This document shows, piece after piece, positions 1-10,576 of a stretch of 64,000 nt of DNA (positions within the stretch are counted from its first letter, which is position 1; the number at the start of each line of letters is the position of its first letter). A program made the position numbers and the translations under genes. The stretch is from Aquatica leii (taxonomy: Eukaryota; Arthropoda; Insecta; Coleoptera; Lampyridae), in the NCBI GenBank assembly GCA_035610365.1, contig CM069432.1, positions 168,514,035-168,578,034 on the forward strand, read 5' to 3'. Below the pieces are notes generated by a model. It searched no databases and had not been told where the DNA came from. It worked only from the letters and a program-made list of their open reading frames with translations.

Positions 1-910
1 ATATTATGGAGTACCCTTCATCTACGAGTAGACTAACATTTCTCTTCTCTAGCGTACTAAATGTTAGTAACTATGTGACCCAAACAAACTGAATTCTGAA
101 CGTACATTAACTTTGCTTGCAATCAGCATTACCTCCTTAATTAAGTTTATGAAGAGGAAACTACTTTATCAAAAGTAATTTATTTAATTGATATAGTAAA
201 TAAATAAAAGTTTTATTGCTTTGAATTAAATTCTATTATATATTTACTTTTTTGTACATACAGTAAGATTTGTAAGATTAAAAACATGCTCTAACGATTC
301 AATCTAAATATTGACTTTTCCTTTATATGAAAGCATTAATAGCTTTAGAACAGTTTTACAATATAATCTACTATTTTGTTGCAGTTTATCAAACAGTGAA
401 ATAATTATTTCCAATAATTAAACAAATATTTTAAATCATTTAATAAAACAAAATATTACTTTTGTTTACAATAGTAACAAGTAGTCAAACATTAAACGTT
501 CATTTTTATTATTAAATATATGATAAATTAGGTATTTAATTAAAAAAAAATAAATATTTTATTAAAAAAATATTTACCGTTAGAAAAAGTACAAAACGCT
601 TACAAACATTTTTAATTGATTTTTCTAAATAACTAAATCAAATGTAATTTAAAACAAAATTTTTGGTTATTAGTCTAATTACATATATTGTTGTGTTAGT
701 AATACAATAATTTAACAAAAAGTATATAAAACTTATGACATAATCAAAGATTAGATTATATACCTACACAACAAAACAACACAACAGCAAAATAAACACT
801 AAGTTGAATAGTATGAAATAATTCTTTTAAAATACTTTCATAAAATATTTTCATAAGATTAATCTATTGGAAAGAATAAAAAAGATTGTCTTTGTTCAAT
901 GTAAGTCTAA
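1..910. other. AT-rich stretch without a gene
   Basis: Very AT-rich with homopolymer runs. I see no coding sequence, RNA gene or clear repeat boundary here. Confidence 0.6.
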
Positions 911-1084
911 GGCCCGGTTTCACCAATTAAAATTTAACTCTAGATTAACTAACCTACGATTAAATTTAAAATCCTGTCATATCATTGGTTAGTGGTTTTA
1001 AGCTAACCAATAATATGACAGGATTTTCAATTTAATCGTAAGTTAGTTAATCTAGAGTTAAATTTTAATTGGTGAAACCGGGCC
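911..1084. repeat. Palindromic MITE, PIF/Harbinger-like
   Basis: A 174-bp element that is almost entirely inverted repeat: about 85 bp from each end pair with only a few mismatches around a very short centre. The ends read GGCCCGGTTTCACCAAT and its complement. It is flanked on both sides by TAA (908-910 and 1085-1087), which fits the 3-bp TWA target duplication of PIF/Harbinger elements. There is no coding capacity, so it would depend on a transposase elsewhere. The near-identity of the arms suggests fairly recent insertion. Superfamily is inferred from end sequence and duplication only. Confidence 0.8.
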
Positions 1085-1087
1085 TAA

Positions 1088-1818
1088 GTAGTATCTCATA
1101 GTTGTCGTCAAGTATAAATTTTTTTAAGTAATCGTTTCAAATAATTTAAAATATTTTAAATATTGTAAATTGACTAATAAGTTTATGTATCTAACTCATT
1201 AAGTAAGTAAAAACCATGTTTTTAGTCAAATATAAAAAAAATTCAGTTATATTTGAAATTATTTAAAATTATTCGGTCAATACAAACCAAAGTTGATTTT
1301 AAATTTCAGGCAATTAGAGAAAGCATTGATTTTTCTCAATTCGATACCGTTAACATTTAACTTTCTATTGACACTAAGCAAGTTTGTTTCTACCAAATTT
1401 CGGTTTAAATATGGTATTTTAGTATGGTATAAATTCGGTAACTACACCGTAATACGTTTATTGCGGTACTTTGGTTCTTATGCAAGATACCACAGATAGT
1501 TCAGAGAAAAAATAATTAAAACTCCAAATAAATAAATATACTGTTGACAATTTACAAAATTAAAGTATTTGTCAAATATAAACAAAATTAATGTAAGTAA
1601 TCTCGATTAATATTGCAACGGTATTGCGTTGTAAATAGAAACCTAATTTAGTGACTTAAACATTCAAACGTATTAGTTTTCTTGAGTTTGTCTTATTTAT
1701 AAGTGATTATACAGTGGGTATCTGATTAACGGGTTGTTATTTTAGCAGATAAAACTAAATAAATAATACAATGCAAATACAAGCACAAAATGTCAAAATA
1801 AATGTTCCATTAAAACAA
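1088..1818. other. AT-rich spacer without a gene
   Basis: No supported gene. Short open frames here look like chance in AT-rich DNA. Confidence 0.5.
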
Positions 1819-1921
1819 ATAAAAAAATCAAATATAATAGCGAAGGCTTGCACGGCCGGAATCTATACTAACATTAGAATGTCTTCCGGGTTTGGACCGT
1901 GTCATAGTTGCAACCGGAGCT

Positions 1922-1962
1922 GCCAACGTTTCGCCCACTTTCGTAAGGGGCTTCATCAGGGC
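1922..1962 (-). ncRNA. Hammerhead ribozyme, PLE type (left copy)
   Basis: On the minus strand: CTGATGA, stem II GCCC/GGGC with a loop of about 11 nt, GAAA, then C-GTT and the stem I strand GGC that pairs with GCC before the core. All conserved hammerhead core residues are present. Stem III is only the short palindromic ACGT type, as in known PLE ribozymes, which fold best as dimers. Predicted cleavage follows GTT. Confidence 0.8.
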
Positions 1963-2262
1963 GTGAGATAAATCGCAAAACTCAAACAAGCAATCGAAAT
2001 CTAACTAAAAACTTCTCAAAAGTTAGGTTATCTACTTGTAAAACAAGCCATAACCTAAACTATGAAAGGTAAGAAAGAAAACGATAACCTGAAAAAGCAA
2101 ACGAAAATCTAACAAAGAACCACTACCGAGTTAGGTAATCAACTTGTGAACCAAGACAGATTCTAAACTCCGTAGAAGTGACTTAAGAAGAAATAGTCTC
2201 CGTATTTAAAGGAAAAGGATCGTCAAGGATGGTTAAGCTCGACCCTGATTGGGTTACGGTTG

Positions 2263-3430
2263 CTAGGGGGCGGGTTTTTGATAAATGGACCAAAGAGGGG
2301 ATAGTTCGAAACCATGATCGCGATTGAAGTTATTGGGGTGTTTGATGATTTCTATGCTTTCTCGGAATTTCCTGTTGAAAAAGAATGGAAATTTGGCAAT
2401 CAACGAAACATTATCAAAATCTATCTTGTGACCTGTAGTAAAATGATGTTCAGCGACCGCAGACTTGGAAGTATACCTTTTCCTTATACAACGATCATGT
2501 TCTGAAATGCAAGTAATGACGGAACGACCGGTTTCACCAATGTAGACTAAACCACAAGAACAGGGAATTTGGTATACACCTTGGGATGAAAGTGTAGGAA
2601 ATTTGTCTTTGGGAGAAGAAAGAATCTGAGAAATTTTGCCAGTCGAGTTGAATATGGGTTTAATACCATTCTTACGAAGGAGTTTCCCAATTTGATCTGT
2701 AACCTTGTGAATGTAGGGTAAAAAGGCCAATTTCGGGTTAGATTCCGGAGTAGAAATGTTCTTAGGTAATCGAGTACGTGGATGTAAACGACGATTAATA
2801 ACTCTATGAATATCTTGCTTTACATAACCATTGTTCACTAAGGTTCTAGTAAGATGACGGAGTTCTGAGTCTAGATTCTCAGGTTGACAAATAGAAAAGG
2901 CACGATGGACCAAAGATTCAGTAACGTTTCTGTGCAGGATGATGATGAGACGAAGCATGAAGGTATCTGTCCGTATGGGTGGGTTTGCGATAAACAGAAT
3001 GGCCCAGAAGTCCGTCAGGCTTACGAGTCACAAGAACGTCAAGAAATGGAAGAGAACCATTACTTTCGATTTCCATAGTAAATTTGATATCTAAGTGTTG
3101 ATTGTTAAGATGATCAAGAAACATAGACAATTCAAGATGACCATGAGACCAAACAATAAACGTGTCGTCAACATATCTAAACCACACTTTTCAAAGGATT
3201 CCATAAAAATGTTAGCTACAACAGGTGATAGAGGAGAACCCATAGCAGCACCAGAAACTTGTTCGTAAAACTTGTTATCAAATTGAAAGTAAGTAGAAAA
3301 TAGACACTTTTCAATAAGAGGAACCAAACTCAAGTCTTTGCCATGTTTAGACAGAATCTGTTTTATGATAATAAGCGAATCCTTAATAGGAATTTTAGTA
3401 AAAAGTGAAGTAACATCAAAGCTCACGAGA
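2263..3430 (-). pseudogene. PLE polyprotein remnant: reverse transcriptase core and GIY-YIG endonuclease
   Basis: Reading on the minus strand, the order is: reverse transcriptase motif A (SFDVTSLFTKIP, near 3420), motif B region (GAAMGSPLSPVVANIF), the catalytic YVDDTF box (near 3170), a thumb-like stretch, then a C-terminal GIY-YIG nuclease with GVYQIPCSC...VYIGETGR near 2570-2510 and a downstream HHFTTGHKIDF motif. RT followed by GIY-YIG is diagnostic of endonuclease-bearing PLEs. The protein would copy element RNA at a nicked target. The copy is 5'-truncated at motif A and lies in several reading-frame pieces, so it is not functional. Its 3' end leads into the ribozyme-bearing pLTR at 1866-2260. 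Confidence 0.85.
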
Positions 3431-3469
3431 AGATCTTGAACCCCAAGATCTTCTTGTTATAGAACCTTC

Positions 3470-4206
3470 ATGCTTCGTCTCATCATCATCCTGCACAGAA
3501 ACGTTCTGTTATTGAATCTTTGGTCCATCGTGCCTTTTCTATTTGTCAACCTGAGAATCTAGACTCAGAACTCCGTCATCTTACTAGAACCTTAGTGAAC
3601 AATGGCTTTGTAAATCAAGATATTCATAGAGTTATTAATCGTCGTTTACATCCACGTACTCGATTACCTAACGACATTTCTACTCCCGAATCCAACCCGA
3701 AATTGGCCTTTTTACCCTACATTCACAAGGTTACAGATCAAATAGGGAAACTCCTTTGTAAGAATGGTATTAAACCCATATTTAACTCGACAGGCAAAAT
3801 TTCTCAGATTCTTCCTTCTCCCAAAGACAAATTTCCTACACTTTCATCCCAAGGTGTATACCAAATTCCCTGTTCTTGCGGTTTAGTCTACATTGGTGAA
3901 ACCGGTCGTTCGGTCATTACTCGCCTTTCAGAACATGATCGTTGTATAAGGAAAATGTATACTTCCAAGTCTGCGGTCGCTGAACATCATTTTACTACAG
4001 GTCACAAGATAGATTTTGATAATGTTTCGTTGATTGCCAAATCTCCATTCTTTTTCAACAGGAAATTCCGAGAAAGCATAGAAATCATCAAACACCCCAA
4101 TAACTTTAATCGCGATCATGGTTTCGAACTATCCCCTCTTTGGTTCCCGGTTATTAGTCATTTATCAAAAACCCGCTCCCTAGCAACCGTAACCCAATCA
4201 GGGTAG
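3470..4206 (+). pseudogene. PLE GIY-YIG endonuclease domain (right copy)
   Basis: Plus-strand counterpart of the left copy. It starts at the region encoding LHASSHHHPAQKR and continues with VHRAFSICQPENLDSEL, a linker rich in basic residues, and the GIY-YIG core (GVYQIPCSCGLVYIGETGR, near 3860-3915) followed by SEHDRCIRK and HHFTTGHKIDF. The nuclease would nick DNA to prime target-directed reverse transcription. The frame from 3520 to 4206 is open across the nuclease, but the reverse transcriptase is missing, so the copy cannot act alone. It is nearly the same sequence as the left arm, which suggests the pair is not very old or has been homogenised. Confidence 0.85.
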
Positions 4207-4484
4207 AGCTTAACCATCTGTGACGATCCTTTTCCTTTAAATACGGAGACTATTTCTTCTTAAGTCATTTCTACGGAGTTTAGAATGTGTCTTGGTTCAC
4301 AAGTTGATTACCTAACTCGGTAGTGGTTCTTTGTTAGATTTTCGTTTGCTTTTTCAGGTTATCGTTTTCTTTCTTACCTTTTCATAGTTTAGGTTATGGC
4401 TTGTTTTACAAGTGGATAACCTAACTTTTGAGAAGTTCTTAGTTAGATTTCGATTGCTTGTTTGAGTTTTGCGATTTATCACAC

Positions 4485-4525
4485 GCCCTGATGAAGCCCC
4501 TTACGAAAGTGGGCGAAACGTTGGC
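4485..4525 (+). ncRNA. Hammerhead ribozyme, PLE type (right copy)
   Basis: CTGATGA at 4488-4494, stem II GCCC/GGGC, GAAA at 4515-4518, C-GTT at 4519-4522, then GGC, which pairs with GCC upstream of the core. The same ribozyme occurs in the inverted left copy. Core residues look complete. Cleavage is predicted after position 4522. Confidence 0.8.
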
Positions 4526-6372
4526 AGCTCCAGTTGCAACTATGACACGGTCCAAACCCGGAAGACATTCTAATGTTACTATAAAAAAATCAAAATTCTT
4601 AGCAAAGTAAATCGTAAATTACAGAACTGTAGTGTTTTTAGGTTGTTGACACCACGAATAAAAATAATTTTTTTAAAAACTGCAATTTTTTTGATTTGCC
4701 GACACCAAAAATAAAAATAATTACAAAATAATAATAATTATTATTATTAGATAACGCCTGCAAAAATCACACTGTTCTGCCAACTTCAAGGGGTAAGTCA
4801 TCAAGTTCTTGCACAAAAGTTTTTCGTAAAAGTACAAGTCGCCTATAAGTCTTTCTGGTAAAGCAAACGGTCCAATTAAACCATTTCTTAAAATATCCGC
4901 TCATACATTAATATAAAACCGCCACTAAAAGTTACTTTGTTCAGCACTCTATTTCGTGTAAAACAACATTGACCTAAAAATAATGTCTTGTTGTGGTTAC
5001 AAACAAAAATAAACCTGATTGTGTACACAAAGTACACTTTGTTAACCTACGTCAGTAATAATGCTAAGAAATAAACGTTAGTATCTGTTTTATTATTTTA
5101 TTAACAATTGATTTTGTAGATGATGAAAAATTAAAGAAAACAATTGTTAACATAATACATCAATACTTTTTACGGATTTGTTCATAGTCAGAACTGGCCA
5201 CAAAAACTTGAATTGCAAATATCTCAAAGTTGGGTCACTTTAGATCAAATCTTTGAAGACAAAATTTTCATTTTAATGCCACAAGGAAACTACTCCTTGA
5301 GTTTGTAGTCGTATTTCAGATACACTCTGTGAAGTTAAATTAAAGGTGAGTTTATGCATTATATTAGTAAGTTTTTTAAAATAAACTGAAATAAATTTAA
5401 TAAAAAAATGTTAAGTTTACCGCATAAGTTATTTAAGTATGATTCGGTTGTTTTAAAATATTGCAATATACGTTTATAAAATATCACGTTGATTACGACA
5501 CAATCAAGCTATAATTAAATATTATAATTGGATCAAATTAAAAATATCTAGGTATTTCCTTGTTTGTTGTTGTTTGTTTCAGACCCAATATAAATAATTT
5601 GGATCAATTATTCAAACTGATTTAAAATGTATATGGTTTAGTGCAATATTGCAGTTTTCTAATTATTTTTACTTCTTAGTGTAACACAAACAATAAGTTA
5701 ATGATTATTTTAGTATTGAACTTCGTGTTGCAACAACTGCAAATTTTACAAAAATTTGAACTACTATTATTTTGTGTTTGCTTTTTAGATATTATTTAAG
5801 CAATGGTAAACACTTGGGTACCAATAATCATATACATTTCTGCTTTTAAGACTGGGTGCCGATGTATACCGCCAGAACAAATAAGTATTTAGTGTTTTAT
5901 TTAAACACTGATAATGTACATTACTACATTAAATCACTAATTAATTGAATTAATTGAAATTAGTATTGTATAAAAAATCGTATACACTACGATAAAAATG
6001 TTTCTCGATGTTGACGCTACAATTCTGTTATCATTTTAAAGCATATAATTTAAAACAAATCTGATAAAATTAACTAATAAACATAGTTTCTTGTAGAATA
6101 CAAAAATCAGTAATGTAAATTACTTATAAAAATTTAATTAACAACAAAGTTTTTATTGATAAATAGTAAACACGAACTTGGAAAATTATTTTATCAATAC
6201 GGAACGTGCGATAATACAAACAGATAAAATATAATTTAACGCAATTTCGATTTATATGCAATAATATATTATTACACGGAATAAGAAAGTAGTATTTACT
6301 TTGCTATAAGTATACATAAACACGCTTTTATTTTAATTGAAAACAACATAAGTAGACCTAGATCAGACAGCG

Positions 6373-6650
6373 CAACATCGGAAAAAAAACTATTTTAAGG
6401 AAACTAGAAGAGCGCGCAAAACAACAGATGCGCAAAACACCCCAACTATAGAAGACTTAAAGTTAATGATTCAAACGTTAATTGCAAATATACATAAACG
6501 ATTTCAAAACAGTAATAATAGAATAAAAAATACTTAAATACTAAATAGAAAAGAAGAAACATCAGCGGAAAGAAGAAAATTGAAATTTAAAAACAAGATA
6601 AAATTATTAAATATTAAAAGACCAACTAGAAACACAAGAAGATGCGAGCA
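6373..6650 (+). pseudogene. Possible decayed coiled-coil ORF, retroelement-like
   Basis: Translated piecemeal, this A-rich stretch gives charged, heptad-like text such as TPTIEDLKLMIQTLIANIH and later RRKLKFKNKIKLLNIKR. It resembles the coiled-coil N-termini of retroelement ORF1 or gag proteins. It has no zinc knuckle, no boundaries and no continuous frame. A chance result of A-rich composition is a serious alternative. Confidence 0.2.
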
Positions 6651-7449
6651 AGATAACTTATTTCAATTTTATTTTGCTTCTAATTTTTTTCTATCGTTCC
6701 AATTTTAACAAAATTTTATTATATTTCCTAAAAGCGATTAATGATATAATTTCTTAAAAATTATATATTTGTTCTATAAAAAAAATTTCTGCTTATACCC
6801 GTAAAGGTTTGTGATCATTAAAAAAATACACTTGTAAGTATAGTTTGAACGTGCGTCACAATTGACGTCTATTTTAATGTAAATGCCGATGCAATATGAA
6901 TGCAACAGCAACTGCTTTATTTGTTAAGTTGGTACCGATAGCGGAAATGCCGGTTTGAAACTGTCATTGTTATTCTGATTTTATCCTCGTTTTTGTGCTA
7001 TTATATTATTTTATTAATTTTTTATTATCAATCAGTTTTTTGTAGAAACCGTTGTAAATGACAGCATAGTTAATAAAGAAACTAAAACATAAATATTTGG
7101 ATACGTTCTCTTATCGCAGCTTTGTAACTCATCTATTATATATTTTGCAAAATCGTTTTATGATTTGGCTACTTTATTTACTATAAACCTTACTCACCCT
7201 CTAAATTGCTTTTGTTTATTTACACGTGGTCACTCGAAAAAATTCTAAAGCAGGTTTTAAAAATGAAATGACGTTTAATAGCGTAATCGATTCTAAATAT
7301 TTTAAAATCATCCCGCGTGTTAAAAATCGTTCATTTAACAAAACTCCTAAATTATCAGTGTGCGCCGATAATATCTGAATTATTCGCTGTTATAGAATAG
7401 TTGTACACCAAACTTTTTTAGTGTTTTAATAGACTTATTATAATTTTTT

Positions 7450-7719
7450 TTAGCTTTTGTCGGCTTTTGTGTACATTTTGTTAAAAGAGTTATAATACCT
7501 TAAATACCCTTGACAGCAAAAGATAAAACTAAAAATTTTTGTTTCAAAATTCTGATAGTTGTGTAATTTCATACATTTCCAAGGGATGATACATATACAG
7601 ATATCATAGTGCAAAAATGTTGCTTTTTCTAAATAATCATAATCTGGCAAATCTTCTAAAGCGAGAACTATACATAGAAAAGCACTTGCAAATAAAGTAA
7701 TCAATTTTTGCATTTTCAC
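7450..7719 (-). CDS. Candidate first exon of a small secreted protein
   Basis: The 89-codon minus-strand frame opens with MKMQKLITLFASAFLCIVLA, a good signal-peptide profile (basic n-region, hydrophobic core, small residues before a likely cut), followed by acidic LEDLPDYDYLEK. The downstream residues become cysteine- and aromatic-rich and may be intron read-through. GTATAT after ..HYDIC could be a splice donor, but no matching second exon was found. I do not recognise the family. It is one of very few hints of a host gene in the window, and chance is possible. Confidence 0.25.
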   Translation of the reverse strand: MKMQKLITLFASAFLCIVLALEDLPDYDYLEKATFLHYDICICIIPWKCMKLHNYQNFETKIFSFIFCCQGYLRYYNSFNKMYTKADKS

Positions 7720-8723
7720 ACGAGTTTTAAAATATTTTTTTAAAGTTTCTAGGAGATTAATTTTGTAGAATTGTTGACATTTTCAGCTAGCTTGAGTTAT
7801 TTAATTTTTAAATAAAAAAAACCGGAAAATAGAAATAGTCAATAATTTTCCACCTTGAATTAAGATTCTTATTATCTGAAAACTTTAACTTAGGCACACC
7901 AAAAAGTTTTAAGAAATTAGTTATAATCACAAAAAACAAGTCAAATAGTTGGGATAAAACAGTATATTACATGTAGAGTGGGAAAAGTAACAATTATCTT
8001 CTATACATTATAAGTTAGTAGCAATTTACGTAACAAGCGTCGAAAGTGAAGCATAGCATAAAAAGCGTTTATTAGACGCAAAGGCGCACGCTCAAACTTT
8101 TGGCGATAGTAACGTACGTTATTTTTTGTGTTGCCTTTTGTAAAATAATTTTTTTTAAATAAATAAAAATTTAATTTCTAAAAATATAATCTTGGTATAT
8201 TATCTATGGCAACGTACATCGATATATGCAAAGTGAATTATATTATATCATTGGTTGCAAGCAATGGAGAAAGTAATTACTTTTCCTACTGTATTGTTGT
8301 TTTTATTCAGCGAAGCAATTGAGTAGGTACTTGGCATTGTTCAAAATATAGCAAAAAGTAGTACTTCTTCAACTATTTCGTGTAAAAAAATTTTTACTAT
8401 ACTATACTAACAGTAAACGCCATAGTGTTATGTTACTAAAATTTTAGCAACAAAACAAGTTAAGACCGTATAAAGATTTTAAATCGTATATTTATAATAT
8501 ATTTTATTCACACTCGGTTAGTAACGTACAGTTTTCCGAAGCTCTTAAAGGTTGGTAAGTGAGCGGTTTCCATGGTTAAAAAAAACGAGTATGGAATGAA
8601 ACCTCACGGTCAGTAATGTACACTTTCCGAACCTGTAATTTGTGTGTTTTGTTTTAACTAATTTGATAAAATGTCACTCATAAATTAAATACGTATATGT
8701 CAATTGTGAAGTGCCTACTATGT

Positions 8724-10225
8724 CCCAAGCAACATTTTGTAACCGTGGTTACGTTGTAACCAGTTGCAAATTAGTAACATTAGCACCATGGTAATTAAAC
8801 CGTTGCAGCAACGTAGCAGCAACTTTCGTAATTTACTGAGGTTTCAAATCTATTACAGAAATAACCATTTTACAACTATGGTTATAAGTAAGTTTTTCTT
8901 AAACCCTTATGTAACTACAGTGTCAATTTAGTGACATTAAAACCTTCATTTTGGTTTCGAGTGTAACAGTCTTGAAACTATGGTTACAAGTGTGAATTTC
9001 TAAAACTACACTACAGTGTTAATCTATACGTTCAAACAGCAACAGAAGAAGTGCATTTTACGAGATTTTTATAAGACACATAATCCATTATCATTATCCA
9101 ATAAACAGTACCGAAAGTGTTTCTAATTCAAAACTACGTAAGTACAATTATTGGTATATTATATTACTATAATGTTAATCGTGCATTTAAACTACTGTTT
9201 CTAATTTAATCAACGTTGAAGAATTGGTTGCCAATTATAAGTAAGCAAATGTTAAATTAATTTTATTTTCTTCTAGGATCAAATAGAATTTGATTGCAAG
9301 GACATTACAATATTACACACAGTGATCAGAACGTGTAAATTAGATCGCCATTGCGAACACCTATAATCTTTAAAAAACCAGTCGAGATTATGATTATTGA
9401 ACCAATTATAATTGCACATGTGCATTTGTAGCCTAATACAAATATTTAACTAAGAATTACGTAGACGCATTAAACTATAACATGTGAGGAATATCTTAAT
9501 CCGCCATAGTCTTTTAACACAAAGACATTTTTCTCTTAACAAAATTTACTATTTACAAAATTTATAATTAATAGACATAATCCGCTTTTCTTGAAAATTT
9601 GCCGTAAAAACCTGTTTACTGGTACCTACTTGCAACAGATGTAATAATTCTTTTATTATATCTTTTTTGTTTGAATTTAGTTCTATAAGAAACTATAAAA
9701 ATTTAAATAATGTACATTTATTATAACTTTTTATATATCTGTATCTTTATATTAATATATTTTTATCTCTACTTCTGTTTTAATCTTTATGATGCAGTTA
9801 GTAACTAAAATCTTGGATAAGTTGCTTAACAAAAGCGGTTATAAAGTAGTTTCAAATAATGGTAATAAGCATGTTTTCAAAACAGTTACATAGCAGTTGC
9901 TGCAAACGGTAACTACAATGTTACAAATCAATTACAAAACCGTGATGATAAACCATTACAGAAACGATTCAGAATAGGTAAACATGATTTGTAAAAAACT
10001 GTTATAGCAACGCTGCAAAACAGTTACAAAGTAGTAATTGCAACGGTTTCAGACACGTTGTAAAACGGTTATAATATTACTGCAGTTGTCTTGCAACTGA
10101 CCAAATCCGGTATTGACAACGTATCAGGAAAGACTCAGCAACTATTCTGTAACTAAATACCTTACTGAAACCATAGTTGCAAGAGAGCTTTACAACCGTT
10201 TTGTAACTGATTTTTGCTACTTGGG
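8724..10225. mobile_element. Non-autonomous DNA element with CCCAAG ends and subterminal GTTAC-type repeats
   Basis: The two ends start CCCAAGCAACA and, on the complementary strand, CCCAAGTAGCAA. Roughly the first 250 bp and the last 350 bp are packed with variants of GTTACAA, GTTGCAAC and GGTTAC in both orientations, while the central part lacks them. Such arrays are typical of transposase-binding subterminal regions in several DNA transposon superfamilies. No transposase is encoded and no convincing target-site duplication is seen, so the superfamily stays open. Length is about 1.5 kb. Confidence 0.45.
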
Positions 10226-10369
10226 GTGTTAATATTTTACCGAAATAAACGATAATATTTTCAAAGTAGTTTTTCATTCATTTTTTATTAGTTTTATGTT
10301 ATTTATTTTATTTAATAACCGATTGTGAATAAAATTGTATACAAACTTTGGCAAAAGTGTTGCATTTGT

Positions 10370-10430
10370 CTCGAGAACTAGTTCACCTCGAGGCTATGCC
10401 TCTCGGTAACCTATAGTTCTCTCGATAGAA
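10370..10430. repeat. Hairpin around CCTCGAGGC/GCCTCTCGG
   Basis: Imperfect inverted repeat: TCTCGAGAACTAG...CCTCGAGGC pairs with GCCTCTCGG...TAGTTCTCTCGA across a 3-nt centre. It is more GC-rich than its surroundings. It could be a MITE core or a promoter-type palindrome. It is similar in style to the hairpin at 63535-63637. Confidence 0.5.
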
Positions 10431-10576
10431 ATGGAATACTTTCCGCCTCGGTATGTAATCTACTATTTTAATGTTCTAAATTAATTAAATTATTAAAATT
10501 AATTTTAGATGTTTCGTTTGATTATAGGAACCAAAACAAACTATATAACAACCAAAATATGGAAACGAGCATTATA

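Larger units (their letters stand above)
1846..4581. mobile_element. Penelope-like element, two copies head to head (giant palindrome)
   Basis: Two PLE copies point outward from a junction near 3430-3470. The left copy runs on the minus strand to about 1866 and the right copy on the plus strand to about 4579. The outer 1.1 kb of each copy (GIY-YIG endonuclease, 3' untranslated part, hammerhead ribozyme, pLTR end) are highly similar inverted repeats. The left copy also keeps part of the reverse transcriptase, which the right copy largely lacks. The flanks carry a similar stretch of about 25 bp (about 1820-1845 and 4583-4608, starting AAAAAAATCAAA), possibly a decayed target-site duplication. 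A small hairpin around AAGATCTT lies at the junction. Neither copy is whole. Inverted, 5'-truncated partial copies are a known habit of PLEs. Confidence 0.85.
4610..8720. other. AT-rich region, no recognised gene
   Basis: Low-complexity DNA. A short near-direct repeat (GACACCA..AATAAAAATAATT) occurs twice near 4645-4722. Two weak coding candidates inside it are listed separately (6373-6650 plus, 7450-7719 minus). Confidence 0.5.

Noticed and set aside
3928-4119. Antisense frame over the PLE endonuclease (also 2314-2505 and 2884-3078)
   Set aside because: Shadows of the real coding strand of the PLE copies.
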